Positions 46,001 through 61,000 of a stretch of 64,000 nt of DNA are shown here, piece after piece. The translations under genes and the position numbers were made by a program. The notes beneath the pieces were generated by a model, which saw only the letters and a program-made list of their open reading frames with translations, was not told the origin of the DNA and ran no database searches. The stretch is from Branchiostoma belcheri. Taxonomy: Eukaryota > Chordata > Leptocardii > Amphioxiformes > Branchiostomatidae. Each line of letters begins with the position of its first letter. Position 1 is the stretch's first letter. The DNA lies in assembly GCF_001625305.1 (NCBI RefSeq), contig NW_017804476.1, positions 714,276-778,275 on the forward strand, written 5' to 3'.

Positions 46001-49000
46001 ACTAGGTGACTATTGCCTTCTCAATGATCATGAGAATGGTGTGGCTCTCTACAACCTCATGCTTTATATCCCATCCGAGAGGCCTAGGATATTCTTAACC
46101 AAAGCTATAGCTAGGTACTACCACTACTCATTTTCACTTGAGACAATCTCACAACATTTGGGTCTGCCAAGGATTTGAACCCAGAACCTTCAGATTCTAA
46201 GCCAACAGCCCTTCATAGAAGCAGAAGACCACCTTGCAACCTACTTAACGCAAAACTGTAGAGATGTTCAGGAATGTAAAATCGTTAAATCTGATTCAGT
46301 GAAATAAATGAATCAAGCACAGTGTTTCCTACCTGGTCCATATCAGCGATATGTGACAGGTCCACAAAAGCCTCGTGGTAGGTCACCAACAGGCGATCCA
46401 CCGCCGACCACGCGATCACGAAACGGTACACGCAACAGCTGAAGTACGACACCGCGACCAGGATAACAGACACCTGCATCACGGAGGAGGTGAGATGGTT
46501 TGAAAAATGAGCACCATAAATTATATTTTCATATGAAAACTGACCAGTCTCTGATAGCCAACACACAAGCTAGATACAGGGTAAAATGAAATCATGTTTT
46601 GATGGATATAATTAAAAGCATTCCTTTTCAGTGTAACTAAGAGTTACTGTGAGTCTTCCAACCTGTAGCCAGTGCCAGGGGTTACAGTAACAGCCACGTT
46701 TCTCGTTCATAGCTTCACACATCTCAACCTTGATGGTGTACAACACAATGGTCAGCATCAGGAGCTGTGGAAGCAAACATACATCAATGAAGGTTAGACA
46801 TCCGTGTAGAACATTTCTATTACATTATACAAAATATTTGAGCAACTGAATAATTCTCTGAACTTCAAGTGTTGGCCGTTTCATTCTATGTCACTGATGA
46901 AAGATAGCAAATGCTGTTTTGTGACTGTACTCCTCACCATAAGAATGACACAATTGGACTTATGGCTATGGTGATGATAGCGACTGTTCTGGAAACACAC
47001 ATAGACTGTGATTTACTTCAATTATGACTTACCGGTAATAGAATCAAGATACATACATCTCATAATGTTTACCAGGTAAGTAAAGTATGCATACATATTG
47101 AACATCTCACCTCACAAGCCATGATGAAGTAGTTGTAAGTCCCTGCATAGCGATACAGGGTGACGGCAGACACCAGGGGCAGGGTGTAGGCTCTACCCAG
47201 GGATGGCAGCTCAAGCAACAGGGACACAGTACTGCAAAATAATGTCAGAAAATCCCCTTAACATCATGTACATGTACTATAGTGGGGCGCAATAGAGGTT
47301 TTCGTTTCCTTCACTAATTTGGAAAAATTTCGAGATTAAAAAAAAAATGTCGAGATTCATTTCTAGATTTTTTTCATTTTCAATATTAAGCATGAAGGGT
47401 CTGACTGGGGCTATCATGATCCATTGGGTAACAGAGAACCTTTCCACAAAATATCAGATGAGTAGGTTTAAATAGTAAAAGGCTAGAAGCACTAGTCCAA
47501 AGTGCTCAGTCCAAAAATAATCTGCTCATTGTTTTTAGTAAGACTTGCAATTTTTTTTTTACCAAACATAGATTTTATGCCAATTTTTTTCCTGTATATT
47601 AAACCACAAACCTTATGACTTTACATATACAGTCAAACCTGTACTAGCGGTCACCTTTGTATAGTGGTCACTCGGCCATAGCGGTCAGTTTTTGCCGGTC
47701 CCTTGAATTTTTCCCATTGACGTAAGCATTAAGAATCGTGTCTATAGCGGTCACTGTTCAACGCGGTCAGCGGTCACCCCATTCCGGTCCCGCCGGCATG
47801 TCAACACCGCCGATAGCGGTCGCGGCTGGTCGTAACCCGCTAAGCACCACGGCCGTAACACCACCCTAGCCGCGGCGACTGTTGCAGGGCTTCTCTTGCT
47901 TGCAGTCTTCTACATTTGCCCTGTTGTTAGGGCTAATGTAAAAGACTGCAAGCAAGAGAAGCCCTGCAACAGTCGCCGCGGCTAACACCACCCCACCTCG
48001 GGCTACGACCGTTATGAGCCTTGTGATAATTTTCCGATCGCTACATTACTAAAATGTGAACTGAAAATTAGACTCCATATGTGTATGAAATAAAGGAAAA
48101 CTGACTTTTGACACGAAGTTTCTGCGGTCGCGGGTGTCTTTGATATCTGCGTTTTCCCCAACACCAGTGCCGTGCGTGCCGCATGGAGCTTTCAATGGAC
48201 TCGGCCGCTCGGCGAAGATTACGGCAAATTATCTTTACAAAAAAACTTAAGAATATCCATATTTGGTTTCTCGATTCTTTGAAATGCGTAGATATGTGCA
48301 TAGCTTCCGTTTTTCATGGGCATAATTAAAGAAATTTGGCTCGAAAATGCGTTTCGTATTTTTCCAAGATGGCGCATGTTGGCTGCAGAGGGAGGTCAAT
48401 TGGGGTCATCGGAAGACTCCACTGGTATGGAGGTAGATACACCGAGTTTTATTTAACTTCATTAGCGTCAAATGACGTAATTACATTATGAAAACATTTG
48501 AAATACATTACTACAATTAATATTAGATGTAAATTTAACACTGTAGTGGATATTTTAGAAAAGATATAAGTCTGAAAGGAGAAAATTTTCTGTTGACTAC
48601 CACATTGGCATAATGGTAGAGGCAGACAACCCACGCGGGGAGAAACCCAAGCCGTAAACAAAGGAGAGTTTTCGCTAAGTTTTCATGTTCAAAAACGACC
48701 AAAAACGGAAAGTAACTGGCAACTGACGAACAATTATTTTGCTGTTAACTAAATAGACAGCATCTTGGTACAAAATAACTTATTTACGTGGTTGGAATTC
48801 GCTGTGGCGTATGTCGGTCGCGCGAAGCAAGTGTTCACCAAAGAACAAAAACATGGCGAGGTCGTTCTCTTCCACTTTTCGACTAACAACAACAACTACT
48901 AGTAACATGGCGATTGCGGAGAAACGATGGCGAAAGCGGAAAGACGGACGCCAAACTTATTCCAAAAGGTGGAAGTGATTCGACTGGCAGAGAGAGTGAG

Positions 49001-52000
49001 AAGAAATCGTCGAAAGCTGAGCTTTAAGATTAAATGATTTTGCAGTCTATAGAAATTTGTTTGGAGTTGAAAGTTTGTTGCTTGATTTGCTTTCTTTTCT
49101 TTAGCCACATGTAGTACTAGTATGTACACAAGAACAGTAAATGACAACCAGTGATTTTGTATGTTTTAAATTATGTGAATGGTTTCATTGTCCCAGAATA
49201 GATTAACTGAATATGTTGAGTGTATGTATCTTTGATGTCAAGTTAATGTTTCCATGCAATATTTCTGTATTTCTTTTTTTCAAGCAAGTACAAAATAAAG
49301 TACAACTAAAGCAAAAGAACAACAAATTATTGAACTAACACATGTACATATAAAAGGGGTTTACCTTTGCAAATGTATGTATTCATATGTTTCAGAATAA
49401 AGACATCACTGTTGGTACTCAAAGCATGTGTCCCTTTTTTTTTGGGGGGGGGGGTCGAACTCACCGGCTGTTTCTCTATAGTGGTCACCTGGCCATAGTG
49501 GTCAAATTTGGCCAGTCCCTTGAGTGACCACTATAGGCAGGTTTGACTGTAAAAAAAAAAAAAATACAGAAGAGAGCCTGTTTTCCGCTTACCCAAACAG
49601 GTTAGTAGGAGGGTTGTAGTAGCTGAACTCCACTGCCACTCCTCTGGTCTTATCATCTATCCACTGCTGGCTGTACAGTTCTGACAGCTGTGTTTGGGCT
49701 TCAGTCCTTCAGAACACAAACATGAAATTGATAAGTTTATTGCAAATTCCTGCCCGAAGGCTAATTGCAAATAATAGTATAATAATAGTATAATGACGTC
49801 TCTTTCTATATATTTACACACTGATTTTGTCCGTCAAAGATTGGGCAATGAAATTGGAAAATGAAATGATCAACAGAAACTCTGTCAAATGACAAAATTT
49901 CATCAAATGATGAAAAGACAGACACTGGCTAGAACACTGCAATAGTGTGAGCAAGTGAGCAGTATAGCTCTACCTACCTTGACCTGTTCAGAGCGACCAC
50001 ATAACCACCTCCGTGGTAGTAGGAGAACCACCCCTGGTGGCTGGAGCTGTGAGCGGCGGTGTACACCCAGGAACTGTTCACCCCGTACGGCTGGGTGTCT
50101 CTGGTGGAGGAGGTGTAGTCAGGTCTGCACAGCTGCGGGAGGTGGGCACTGTACTGGGGAGGGACCTGGGGAGGGGGGCAAGGTCACAGCCTCAGTCTTC
50201 AAGGTCAAACAAAAGGACTCAAACGCTGATGTTTGGGGAGAGGGGCAGAGTCAAGGTCGCAAAAGTACCAAAGTAATGGGTTCCTTTCTCAGCACTGGAT
50301 CAAAGCTGTTCAGCACTAGAATTTCCTTCTGCACAGGGCCCCGAGTACAGATGCTACTTTCCCCGCAAGTTCCACACTGGGTGGCCAGTGAGGAACCTGT
50401 TACTTCGGTACCCTTGCGTCAAGGTCAAAACAAATGACTCAACCGCAGACTGATGTTTGGGGAGGGGGGGGGGCAAGGCCCCAACTTTAGTCATCAAGGT
50501 CAAACAAAAGGACTAAACCACTCTTATTTTATTCAAAGATGTTTTTTTTTGTTTCCATGACTAACAACACTTACCATGCATGTCTCCTCCGTGACCCTCA
50601 GTTGTCTGAGGGTGACTTCTCCAAGCAGCACACTCCCACCATCAAATGTTCCTCCCTGAAACAAACAGTACAAGGGAATAAAAACAAGCCCTCCCATACA
50701 CATGTACATCACAAGTCTGTGTCCTGTGTCCATGACTTCATTTGCATGCAAGAGTTTGTGCATTGCCAAAAGTTATTTCTGGTACAATTCCTTTGTTCTA
50801 CACATTATAAGAGGGCTATGGAGGAACAAACAGTCAACTTGTACTGATCTAGGACTACCTTTTTCTGTCACAATTTTGTATGACACAACTATAGTATATG
50901 ACTGCTAATGTCTGAAGTTTCCTGTAGTTAACCTTCTTCCTGTTTCCTAAATCCGTGACCTTAAAATATGGTGCCAAATGACTAGTACCTTGAGTCACAC
51001 CAATTTTTAATTTGTTGGTTCTCGGATCTGCCTCTTCATTTTTTTCTGATTTGCAAAAAAAAAGATCCTGGTTCTGAATCAACTCAAAACTGCTCAAATT
51101 TTGCCCCCAACAGTTGAGGAAAGTCCTTTTCTTCCTAGTTATTACAGATTTTCCATCTATCAATGCAGTGGTTTGATTTAAAGTTCAAAATTTATAGTTT
51201 AAATTTTAACCCAGCCTTTTTTTTTACTTCATGCCTCGTATCGTAGCATTAAGGGCTATAATAGTATGCCTAGACATGTTTTTTTTTTTCCCTGTCATAT
51301 TTTTTCTGAAAAAATCTGAGAACCAACAAATTAAATTGGTGTGGTCTTAGCAGGCAATGGTTAAATGACACACATGTATGTGACATGTTTTACCTGTATA
51401 CTGCTGGGCTGTCCGTTGTACCAGTTGGTCCAGTACATGTGGTCCAGAAGGTGCCCCTGGCTCCACCTCCACCAGTCATCAACAGACTTCACAGAGCCAA
51501 ACCCTTCAGTAGGCCTGAAGTACAAACACAGGAATATTCCACCATCATCACACTTGCAATTGCACATGTAGACAATAAGATACAGGATTTTTTCCGTAGC
51601 ATATAAAAATGACACAGTGCCCTAACACGCCAAAAAACAGTTACTCAAGCAACTGGATATGATTTTGGAAACAGTCAGACGTTTCAGGTAGCATCCGCTA
51701 CCTTTCGTCAGTGACACTGGAGTTGTCAGAAAAGTAGGTTTATATGTACGGGATCGATTGACATGCAAATAAGTGAAGACAAACTTTTTGAAAGTCCAAA
51801 ACGAAACAATAGACAAGTCAAGGCAAGAATTCTGCAAATTGGTCAAATAGCTCCTGTTCTTTCCTAGTACCCAAATGCTTCCCGCATATAGTGACCATAT
51901 GCAGAAATTTGAATGTTAAAATTGCTGTTGAATTTTGCCAATATGAAGCACCTATCCCTTTTCACATACATGTATATGGATATCACACTGAAGGTACAGG

Positions 52001-55000
52001 TTACTATACACTATATAAAGCCAATAGCCTAAGGACATAACTGTTACATGAATGTATTGTAAGGGATAGCACTGACCTGACAAATGTGTTCCTGGCGGTC
52101 TGGTTCAGTAAGTACGCCCCTCCTGACACCCGACTGTAGGCTATCAGCATCACCAGTACAAACAGGGTTCCATACAGCCAGCCTTGTCTGCAAAACACAA
52201 GGCTCACTTAGGGATGGGTCTTTTTAAGGAAGGCTTCTTCTTTTCTTGGATGAAGGAAGAAGTGTCAGAACAATTTAAGAAATGATAATTATGATGAAAA
52301 GGGGGAGGAGGGTAACAAATGTTACTGATAGCCCTCCTTGACTTCTTAATGGATTTGCCTGGTTCCCTGATTCTAAAATCTAGTTAACATATCCCAGCAT
52401 GACCTAAAAGAGTATCAAACGAACTACAGAAGTCTTCATAATCTTGTTTTAATGTCCTGATGGTGGATAGAGGATGCCGGTGTACTCTTGTTTTGAATGA
52501 CTGGAGGTTGTTGTCAGTGGTTAGGCCAACCACGTTGTCTGGGAGACTGTTCCAGATGTGTACTGCAGTTTTAACCATTAACCAATCACTACTAATCTAG
52601 CTGAGTTGCCCCACCTGATTCCCTCGCCCAGTAGCTTCTCCTGTTTGCTCTTCTCCTGAGCAGGCCGTAGCTGGGTCTCCTGTGGAGGACGTGCGAACCT
52701 CAGGTACCGCGAGCGCTGACGGGCCTGGATACCCTGGGAGGTGAAACACAAGATTTTCAAAATCTATTTACTTCACCAAGGCTACTTGCCAGAATTATTT
52801 TTCTGACTTGGTTTGGTTTGGTTTTCCTTTGATGCCCACGATCATGATAATGATCATTCTGTTATTCTCATTTTCATGTGCATTTGTAGATGAGCTAAAT
52901 CATGGACCTCATTAATGCTTTCTTCACTTTACCACTACAGTGTACACTTACTATGTTTCACAAAAAATGTACCACAACACTATGTTTAATTGATGACTTG
53001 GAAGATATGTGTTTGGACCTCTATTACCGCTCAAGTACTCATCAGAGTACAACAGTCGTGAAGTTCACCTTGTATAAGAAAGTTGCCCAGGGATTGAAAT
53101 GTCCGTACGTATAACTACTTGCTCCTAAAAGATGAAGCTAAAAACAGTAATCTTTTTGGAGAAAAAAAAACAAAAGTGTAATCATGTTGTAACCTCTGTA
53201 ACTGGAATTCTGTACATTTCAATGAGAATGAGCCTAATTATATTCTAAAGAGACACAATTTATTTCACAGTCCAGCATCAAATCTCGGCAGAGTAGACAA
53301 ACCTTCTCCAGATCGTTGCTATCCCGGTATGTCTCCAGTCGCGAGGTGGGTTTGGGAGCGTGGATCTTGCGCCGGAGCTCAGACGACATGGTACTGATGG
53401 TGTCGTAGCTGCTGTCATCGCTGTCACGGTAATCCAGCGCGCGGTTGTTGTGCCGCTCGCGCCACGAGATGTAAAGCGTCACAACTGCTACCTGCAAACA
53501 AGGAAAACACATACTGTAAGGCCACACCAATTTAATTTGTTTCTCGGATTTTTTCAGAAAAAATCAGGAGCGACAGGGCGAAAAAAACAACAACAAAAAA
53601 ACAGGCCAAGGCACCCGATGATAGCTGGAAATGTTACAATATGAGCCATGAAGTGAACATACCAGGCTGGTTTATAATCAAAACAATAGATTTTGAACTT
53701 TTAATGATACAGAAACAAAATTGCATTGTTACATTGAAAAACTTAAGAACTAGGAAGAAAAGGACTTTGAGGACAAAATATGTCTTTCATTTAACATTTT
53801 GCAGTTAATTTAAAACCAAAAAAATTTTTTTTTTTTTTTTTTTTGCAAATTTGAAAAAAATGGACAGGGCGATCCGAGAAGCAACAAATTAAATTGGTGT
53901 GGCCTAAACCACGAATACTACAGAACAAATACACAACAGAAGTTGGGTTCTGTCCACCTAGATTGATTCTACTATCTGGTAGATAGACTAGTCCATAACT
54001 TCATACTAGTCTATATAACACTACACATATTTCAGTTATGTTGCCTAAAAATTTTATATCACTTATATTACTCACCAGGAGAGGCTGTGTTAAGAAGACA
54101 CTCTGCATCAGGGAGAAGAACAGAGACTGGAGCCAACGGATGCTCTGGGTCTTCCCAAACCTGAAAACAACAGAGCAAATCAGAAAAGTGTTATGTGTTT
54201 CATTCTAAACATTCCGTACGCAGTTGAAAAGGTTGAAAGCAAGCTTCAACTTTTTTTCTACACATGACTACACAATCTTGAAAAAGACAGCAACATTTAA
54301 TACAGAATTATGCACTAATGAAGCAACAGATGTTGTAGTTGCTTCACTACATGTTAATCTCATTACATCCATGAAGGTTAGACATCCAGGTAATAAGACA
54401 TCAAAAGTAACAATTACCCAAGCAACTGGATAGATTTTCAAAGTCCAACCGGTTGCTTGAGTAACTATTGCTTTGGTTAATCTCGTAAGGGCTAGAAAAA
54501 AAATGTCTTGTTTCCTGTAACAGTTTCAGTCCTGAAAAAAATTAGGGTTCAACTTGGTACTGGTAGTTTTTTTTTTAGACTTTTGTTTTTACTTCTCTAG
54601 TAGTGGTCCAACTTATATTTTCAATGTCAATGTTTGAAAGCTGAATGCACAATTATGTTTCATCACTCAGGTATGGTGGTAGAAACGGTCAATCAGCTCG
54701 AAAAATGAATGTTCCTTGTAGGGGTTCACACATAAAAACAGGCTAGGGTCAGCAGTTTTTTCACGGGTCAGTCAAGAAACACAAAATTTTATTTCTAGGC
54801 CGAAGTAGTGCACGATGCAGTTTCTTCACAGGTCTTACCTGAAGCCATACAGGATAGTGACCACTCCGGACAGGAGGATGATGACCACACAGGCTGCCCA
54901 GGCCACATACCGACACCACGGCGGCAGGAAGATCTTCCTCAACTTCTTACGAGGCTCCTGGATGGTCACTTCTGGAAACAACATGTTACTGGGTTACCTT

Positions 55001-58000
55001 AAAGTCTTTGTATTGTAATGTTGATTTTTGTACTACCTGTATGACTTCAGACTTTGTAATTCATTACTTTCTCTCCAGAAATTATTTGCTCTAAGACATA
55101 TAGTCATAATCATTTACTTCCAGAAATGGACACATTGCTTTGGGTGGCTGAGTTTATGCTGTGTCTGTGCTAATTACTTTTGTTTCATGGTGGGCGGGTG
55201 TGTGGTAGGTGATTTTGAATGTTGATTGACAGGGAGGTGACCTGGCGGTGACCAATCATTTGTCTTTAGGTAGTGGTGTTATAAATTACATAACACATTG
55301 TACAGTCTCCTCCACAGTCCCTAAAACAATTTTTGGAGTTGTGCGAACTTCAAGGTCATGAAAACCTCAAATACTTCCCAGAACTCTAACATCTTGGATT
55401 TTTGTTTGACACCAAGTAATTTTTATGGATGACGTCCTCTGGAGACCCTAAATCTGAAAGCACCAAAAATATGTGTGCGCGGATGTCATCCATAAAAATT
55501 ACTTGGTGTAGCCTAAACCAGTCCCTGTATACAGCCCACCTGTAGCAGTTTCGGTGTGCAGACTGCCAGTGTCACTGCTGTGGGTACTCTGTGACCCCCC
55601 CAGGCCGTTGTGCTTGTGTTTATCCTGGCTCTGGTAGTCCTCGAACCCGCTGGAACACTCCGAGGACCCAGAGCCCGGGTGGGGTGGCAGCTGCACAGAC
55701 TGTTGGCTGCCTGAATGTTCCGAGTGACACGGTTGGCTGTCGTGGGAACTGCTGGCCTGTGTGTCAGCTTGGCTGCCTGTGTGGCTGGTCGCAGGACTGC
55801 CTGGGATGGAATCCTGCAAAATTGCAGACATTTTTAGTCATAGGCATAATTATAAAAAGCCAGTTTTGTTGGAAACTAAATACACACAAAATTCCAAAAA
55901 CTAAAAATTTTAAGAGGGCATTTTTATATAATATATTTGTATGGAAAATACACCAAATTGCATACATTTTAGTCATTGGTACAAACACAAGTAGCAAATT
56001 CTTTTGGAAACTACATTTTCAATGCACGCAAAATTCTAGAAAAATAAAATTCTAGCAAAGGGCATTCTCACAACCTTCTTTAAACAGGCAGATATGTTCT
56101 GCATATCAACTTTCCCATACACTCACTCTTTTTACTTGACAATGTACATGTGCTTGCATCTACATTGTATTTGACTCTTAGCCATATGTTGGTCCACAAT
56201 AAATGAGACTGAGAAAAACATCTAACTTATAATCAGACATTAAAAATTATATAGCACCCCAAAACAGCAACACTTGTACAAAACATGCCAACTTGCATTA
56301 GACCACACCAAGTAAATTTTAAGGATGACGTCCGCGCGCGCATTGATTTTGGCCTGTTCCTAGAAAAAAAACAAGAAATTCTGCTTCCTGTAACTATGAC
56401 CAAAGAGTCACAGCAGTGCTGCAAATCGTCCGATTGACGTGAAACCCGTAACGCGAAATGGGTAAAGAGCAAAAATGTGATGAAAGAAACAGGACAGGAC
56501 GACAACTTCCGTTCCACCTGATTTTTTGCTATTTTGATGATGAATGAAAGACTTCTTGCTTGTTACACTGTGTCACCTCATTCAATTTGTGTCCTAACAT
56601 TTGTCATCTCTTAGTATATTTCTAATCTAGGCATCTTGTTTTTTAGGGCACTTCTTGTTTTTTTTCGGCCCCTCTCGCATTAGATTTAGGGTCTCTAAAG
56701 GACATCATCCATAAAATTTACTTGGTGTGGCCTTAACATAATGCACAAATGTACAAATATAAGACACTAACCGAATACTTCTTGTCCCAGGTCTTCTGTG
56801 CCCACTTCTGTAGAGCCGTCCAGTTGATATAAGGCTGGTCCAGGATCATCCCACTATCTGTGGTCATCACCGTCTCAATCGTACCTTGATCAGAATAAAA
56901 AGTCGGGCTCCACTCAGTGGGGGGGCCTGCAGTGTAAAGGGGGTGGGGGGCGAAAGAGCAAAGGAGAAAAAAAGGATTCAAAGCAAGAAGAACACCACAG
57001 CCACAAGAGATAACCAAGAGCCAGTACACCTAGCATGCAGAGATGTTAAATGTATAAGAATCAGTAAGGGAATGGTTAGATTTGCTTTGAATAAGTTGAA
57101 GTCCTTATGTCCAACATGTTTGGAACCTTGCCCTAAAATATGGCTACAATTTCCTGAATGTTGTCTGTTTAAAAAAGTACATGATAAAATGCAAAGCAGT
57201 GCCTGTTACTTCACTGCAAACCTCTCTGTAGAGGGCATATTTATACATGTTGGTCTTAGTTGGAGGTGACAGTGTTGCATTGCACTGCAACCACCAGAGA
57301 ACTGTAGCCACATTTGGAGGCAGTACTTGGAAGTTGGAACACAATAAAAATAATCCACCGTATTCTATACACTATGTCACATCGTATTGAACTTTGCTTG
57401 GAAGAAGCAGCAAAACATTCAGAAATATAAACATGAACCAACACAGTGAGAGACTGTGCTGTACTGTGAAAATGTGAGTTGTTAAAAGGCATGTATTTCT
57501 TCACGCATGTTAGGAAGAACACCACCCGCAGCCAGTGAAAACTCCATGGGTTCTATGACACAGCAAAAAAACTTCATCTAAGGCCACACCAATTTAATTT
57601 CTTGGTTAACGGATTCGCTCGCTTCATTTTTTTCTGATTTGCAAATAAAAATAAAAATTCAGAATCAACTGCAAAATACTCATATTTTGCCCTGAACAGT
57701 TGAAAACAGTCCTTTTCATCCTAATTGTAACAGTTATTCCATCTTTCAAAGCAATGGTATCATTAAAAGTTCAAAATTCATTGTTAAAATTTTGAACCAG
57801 CCTGGTGTGTTGACTTCATGGCTCCTATTGTACCATTTTGGGCCATAATAGGATGCCTAGGCCTGTTTTTATTTTCATTTTTTTTTTGCCCACCCGCCTC
57901 ATTATTTTTCTAGAAAAATCCGTTAACCAAGAAATTAAATTGGTGTGGCCTAAGCTGTCATACAAGATACAAGCCTTGGCAAGAGTAAACAAAGACCTAG

Positions 58001-61000
58001 ATAATAGCTACTACATGTAGTAGAAAAGTTATGTTGGTCTTCTTTATTTTGACAGTTATTTTGTATTTCTGACACACCAAGTATTCAAGATGCAAGACAA
58101 TCAAAGAACTCTGGTTGATTTGTAAGGGAATCTTACTAACTTAGGAGACTTGTCACTTACTATGACTCTAAGTCATGAGAGGGATAACTACACATGTGTA
58201 TGATATCTTACCCGGATCGGAAAGGAAACTCTGCCTCTTGCCCGAGGCAAACTCCTTGTCTGCTTGTATCTTCCTTGTTCTTCTTACCTAAAGAGAGGAA
58301 CATTCGTAAAAGAAAGACTTACATAACTTTGATACAAATAACTTTTGTAAAGCTTAAACTGAGGGAAATCCACGTACCGATAAATGCAATACCCAAGTTG
58401 TCATTTTGATAAAGAGATTACATCTGTCAGAAACATTTTTTTAAGGCGTGAGAAACGTCAGACTTACTTTGCTTCTCCGGAAGAGGAAGACAATACCGAG
58501 GTGAACGGGAAGGACGACCAATGCCGTCAGGGCGCCGACAATGATGCTACGCAGCGACACGTCAATCAAACCCAGCTCCGCAGAGTCCTGCAAAACACAA
58601 GTTTCAATAATCATCAGAAATGTAACATTTGCAAATAAAGGAAAATTTAATGCATAATGTTTACCTTCACAATTGGTCTAGCCTATAGAAACTGTTCTCT
58701 TTCTTGTTACTCGAACACATTCATATGTAATATGTTGTGAGCAGTCCCTCCAGCTCTATCCTGCCACAAATGTAACCCAACACCACAGGCTACTACTGTA
58801 ACAATGCTGTCTACTACAATGCTAGTTACCATGGTGACAGACATCTGGTCCAGGTCATTGACTTTTTTGTTTGGAGAAGAAGAAGAAGAGAAAGACGAGG
58901 AAGAAACAGAGCAAACACGCTGGTTAGAGCTCTGGTTGAACATCAGATTCTGACATGAAAAATGCTGAACTAACCTGCACTTCCATGAGGTGATACCAGG
59001 CGGCGTTGATGCAACAGTAGGACAGGAGCAGGCTGAGACAGACAGTCAGGCGCTGCACGCGGGTGAACTTGATGTAGGATGGACGGGTGTAGATGGACAG
59101 CCACAGGTGGTAGTCTGTCATGTACTGACAACCCTTGCAGTACGCCAGCTGTGGAAACCATTCACAACATAAGTACAATCTCTTCTGTGGAAAACTGGGC
59201 AGAGCAGTTACTGAAATATTTCTATTAGGAAGATCTAGTAGAATGATTAACTGTTAAGATACCTTCAATATGGAGTGAAATTTCATCATCAAAAGAGAGA
59301 GCATTTTTAATATTATATAATTGTAACAAATATCTTCATTGTTAGTATTTGCATACCTCCAATAAGATTGTGAAATTTTGTAAGTAAAGCTATTGAGATT
59401 CAAAGTGCTTGTCCTCAATTACATAACTGCTGTATACTTTATCTATTTGAGAATGGTCCAGTTTTGCACCGGGGTAAGTTTGGAATAGTCCACTTTTGCG
59501 AGGGAGATGGACTGAAATATGCTGTATTTGCTCCCAAGCAGATGTCGGCCTTTCTAGTTAACAGTTACAGTATCATACCTTCTTAAAGCCTGCTCCATCA
59601 GCAAGAGGAGTGAGTTCTCTCTGGACCTGTCCGTCCTCGTATTCCACAGCGAGCCACTGCTCGCAGGGGAAGTACCAGGCGTAGTTGGAGTGGAGGTCAC
59701 GCACGATGATGCGACTCAGGTACCAGCTAGGCGAGGCGCCCGAGTTGTCATGCCACACCTGGACTTTCCACAGGGGGCCCAAATTGTCTGGGACACTGGA
59801 GAACAAACATGTCAACCATTCAGTCAGAAACATCCCAAACAAGAAATCAAAGGTTTCACTCCTCTGCGAAGTATTTTGAGTAGTTGTGAATTTCTTATTT
59901 TATTCATTCTTCATATAATTTCTTTCTGATTCTGTACGTGCACATCAAAGTGTTCCTTCCATTTTGACGTCAACTTGATATCACTTCCTCCAAGCCTGTG
60001 GGGCGCCATTTTGACCTCCAATTTGACCTTCCTGTCAGTCTGTGTTAACATCATTTCTTTCTCACCACTAATGACTTAACTGTATTCAAATAACTACAAA
60101 CACACAAGAAAGAAATTTTCTTGGTTATACATGCTGCCTTTAAATTTGTGAATGAAAAAAAAATACTAATTCCCTACTGCACCTTTTTTCAAAGTTTCAC
60201 ATTACATGTACCTGACAATGAAAATGTCCCGTGAGTTCCTTTCAAACAAGGCCCTGTCAGGACAGCTCAGCTCCCTGGTCTCTGATGTTCCATCTTCACC
60301 ATAAATCACCAGGCAAACCTGGAACACAATCAAAGAGGACTGGTAAACATTTAGTAGCAAATTCAAGTCCCAACAATCAACAGTATACATGTACATGTAA
60401 GTAGGAGTGCTACTGATAATGCAGTGTTATATGATGCAGTCCAATAACAATCGCATCCGCTAATTCACAAAACAAAAATTAATTTTAGTCCACAGAAATA
60501 CAACCAAAGCATAATGTTAAAATGACCAATACTAAAGCTCTGTCTGTAATTTTTTCATCCATCCAGAAAGTTCTTAAAGCTCTGAAGAGATCAAAACAAC
60601 ATACTGCAATGATTCTAGACATTGCCTACATATTTATATTTACTGGAGGGAAACAAATTGTTTTTGCGCTGTTTTCTCTTCTTCTTCTCCAAACCAATGA
60701 GGTCAATGACCTGAACCAGACGTCTGTCACCATGGTAACTAGTGTTGGGTTTTGCAATTTTATAGCAGGAGGGATTTAGACTCCTGTCTGACCATATATA
60801 TATGAATGTGTTTGAGTGAGAATTCACAGAGCAGACCATATGCAAGGGTAAACATTATGCATTTGCTTTGCATATGTTACCTTTCTAGTTTAAATTAGTT
60901 CCTCACCTTAGCAGATGTAGAGGCACCTGGCCTGAAGCCAGTCTCCACGGTGACCTCATACCACTGTTGGTCAGACAGGGAGTTGTCCTGCAGCTGGATT

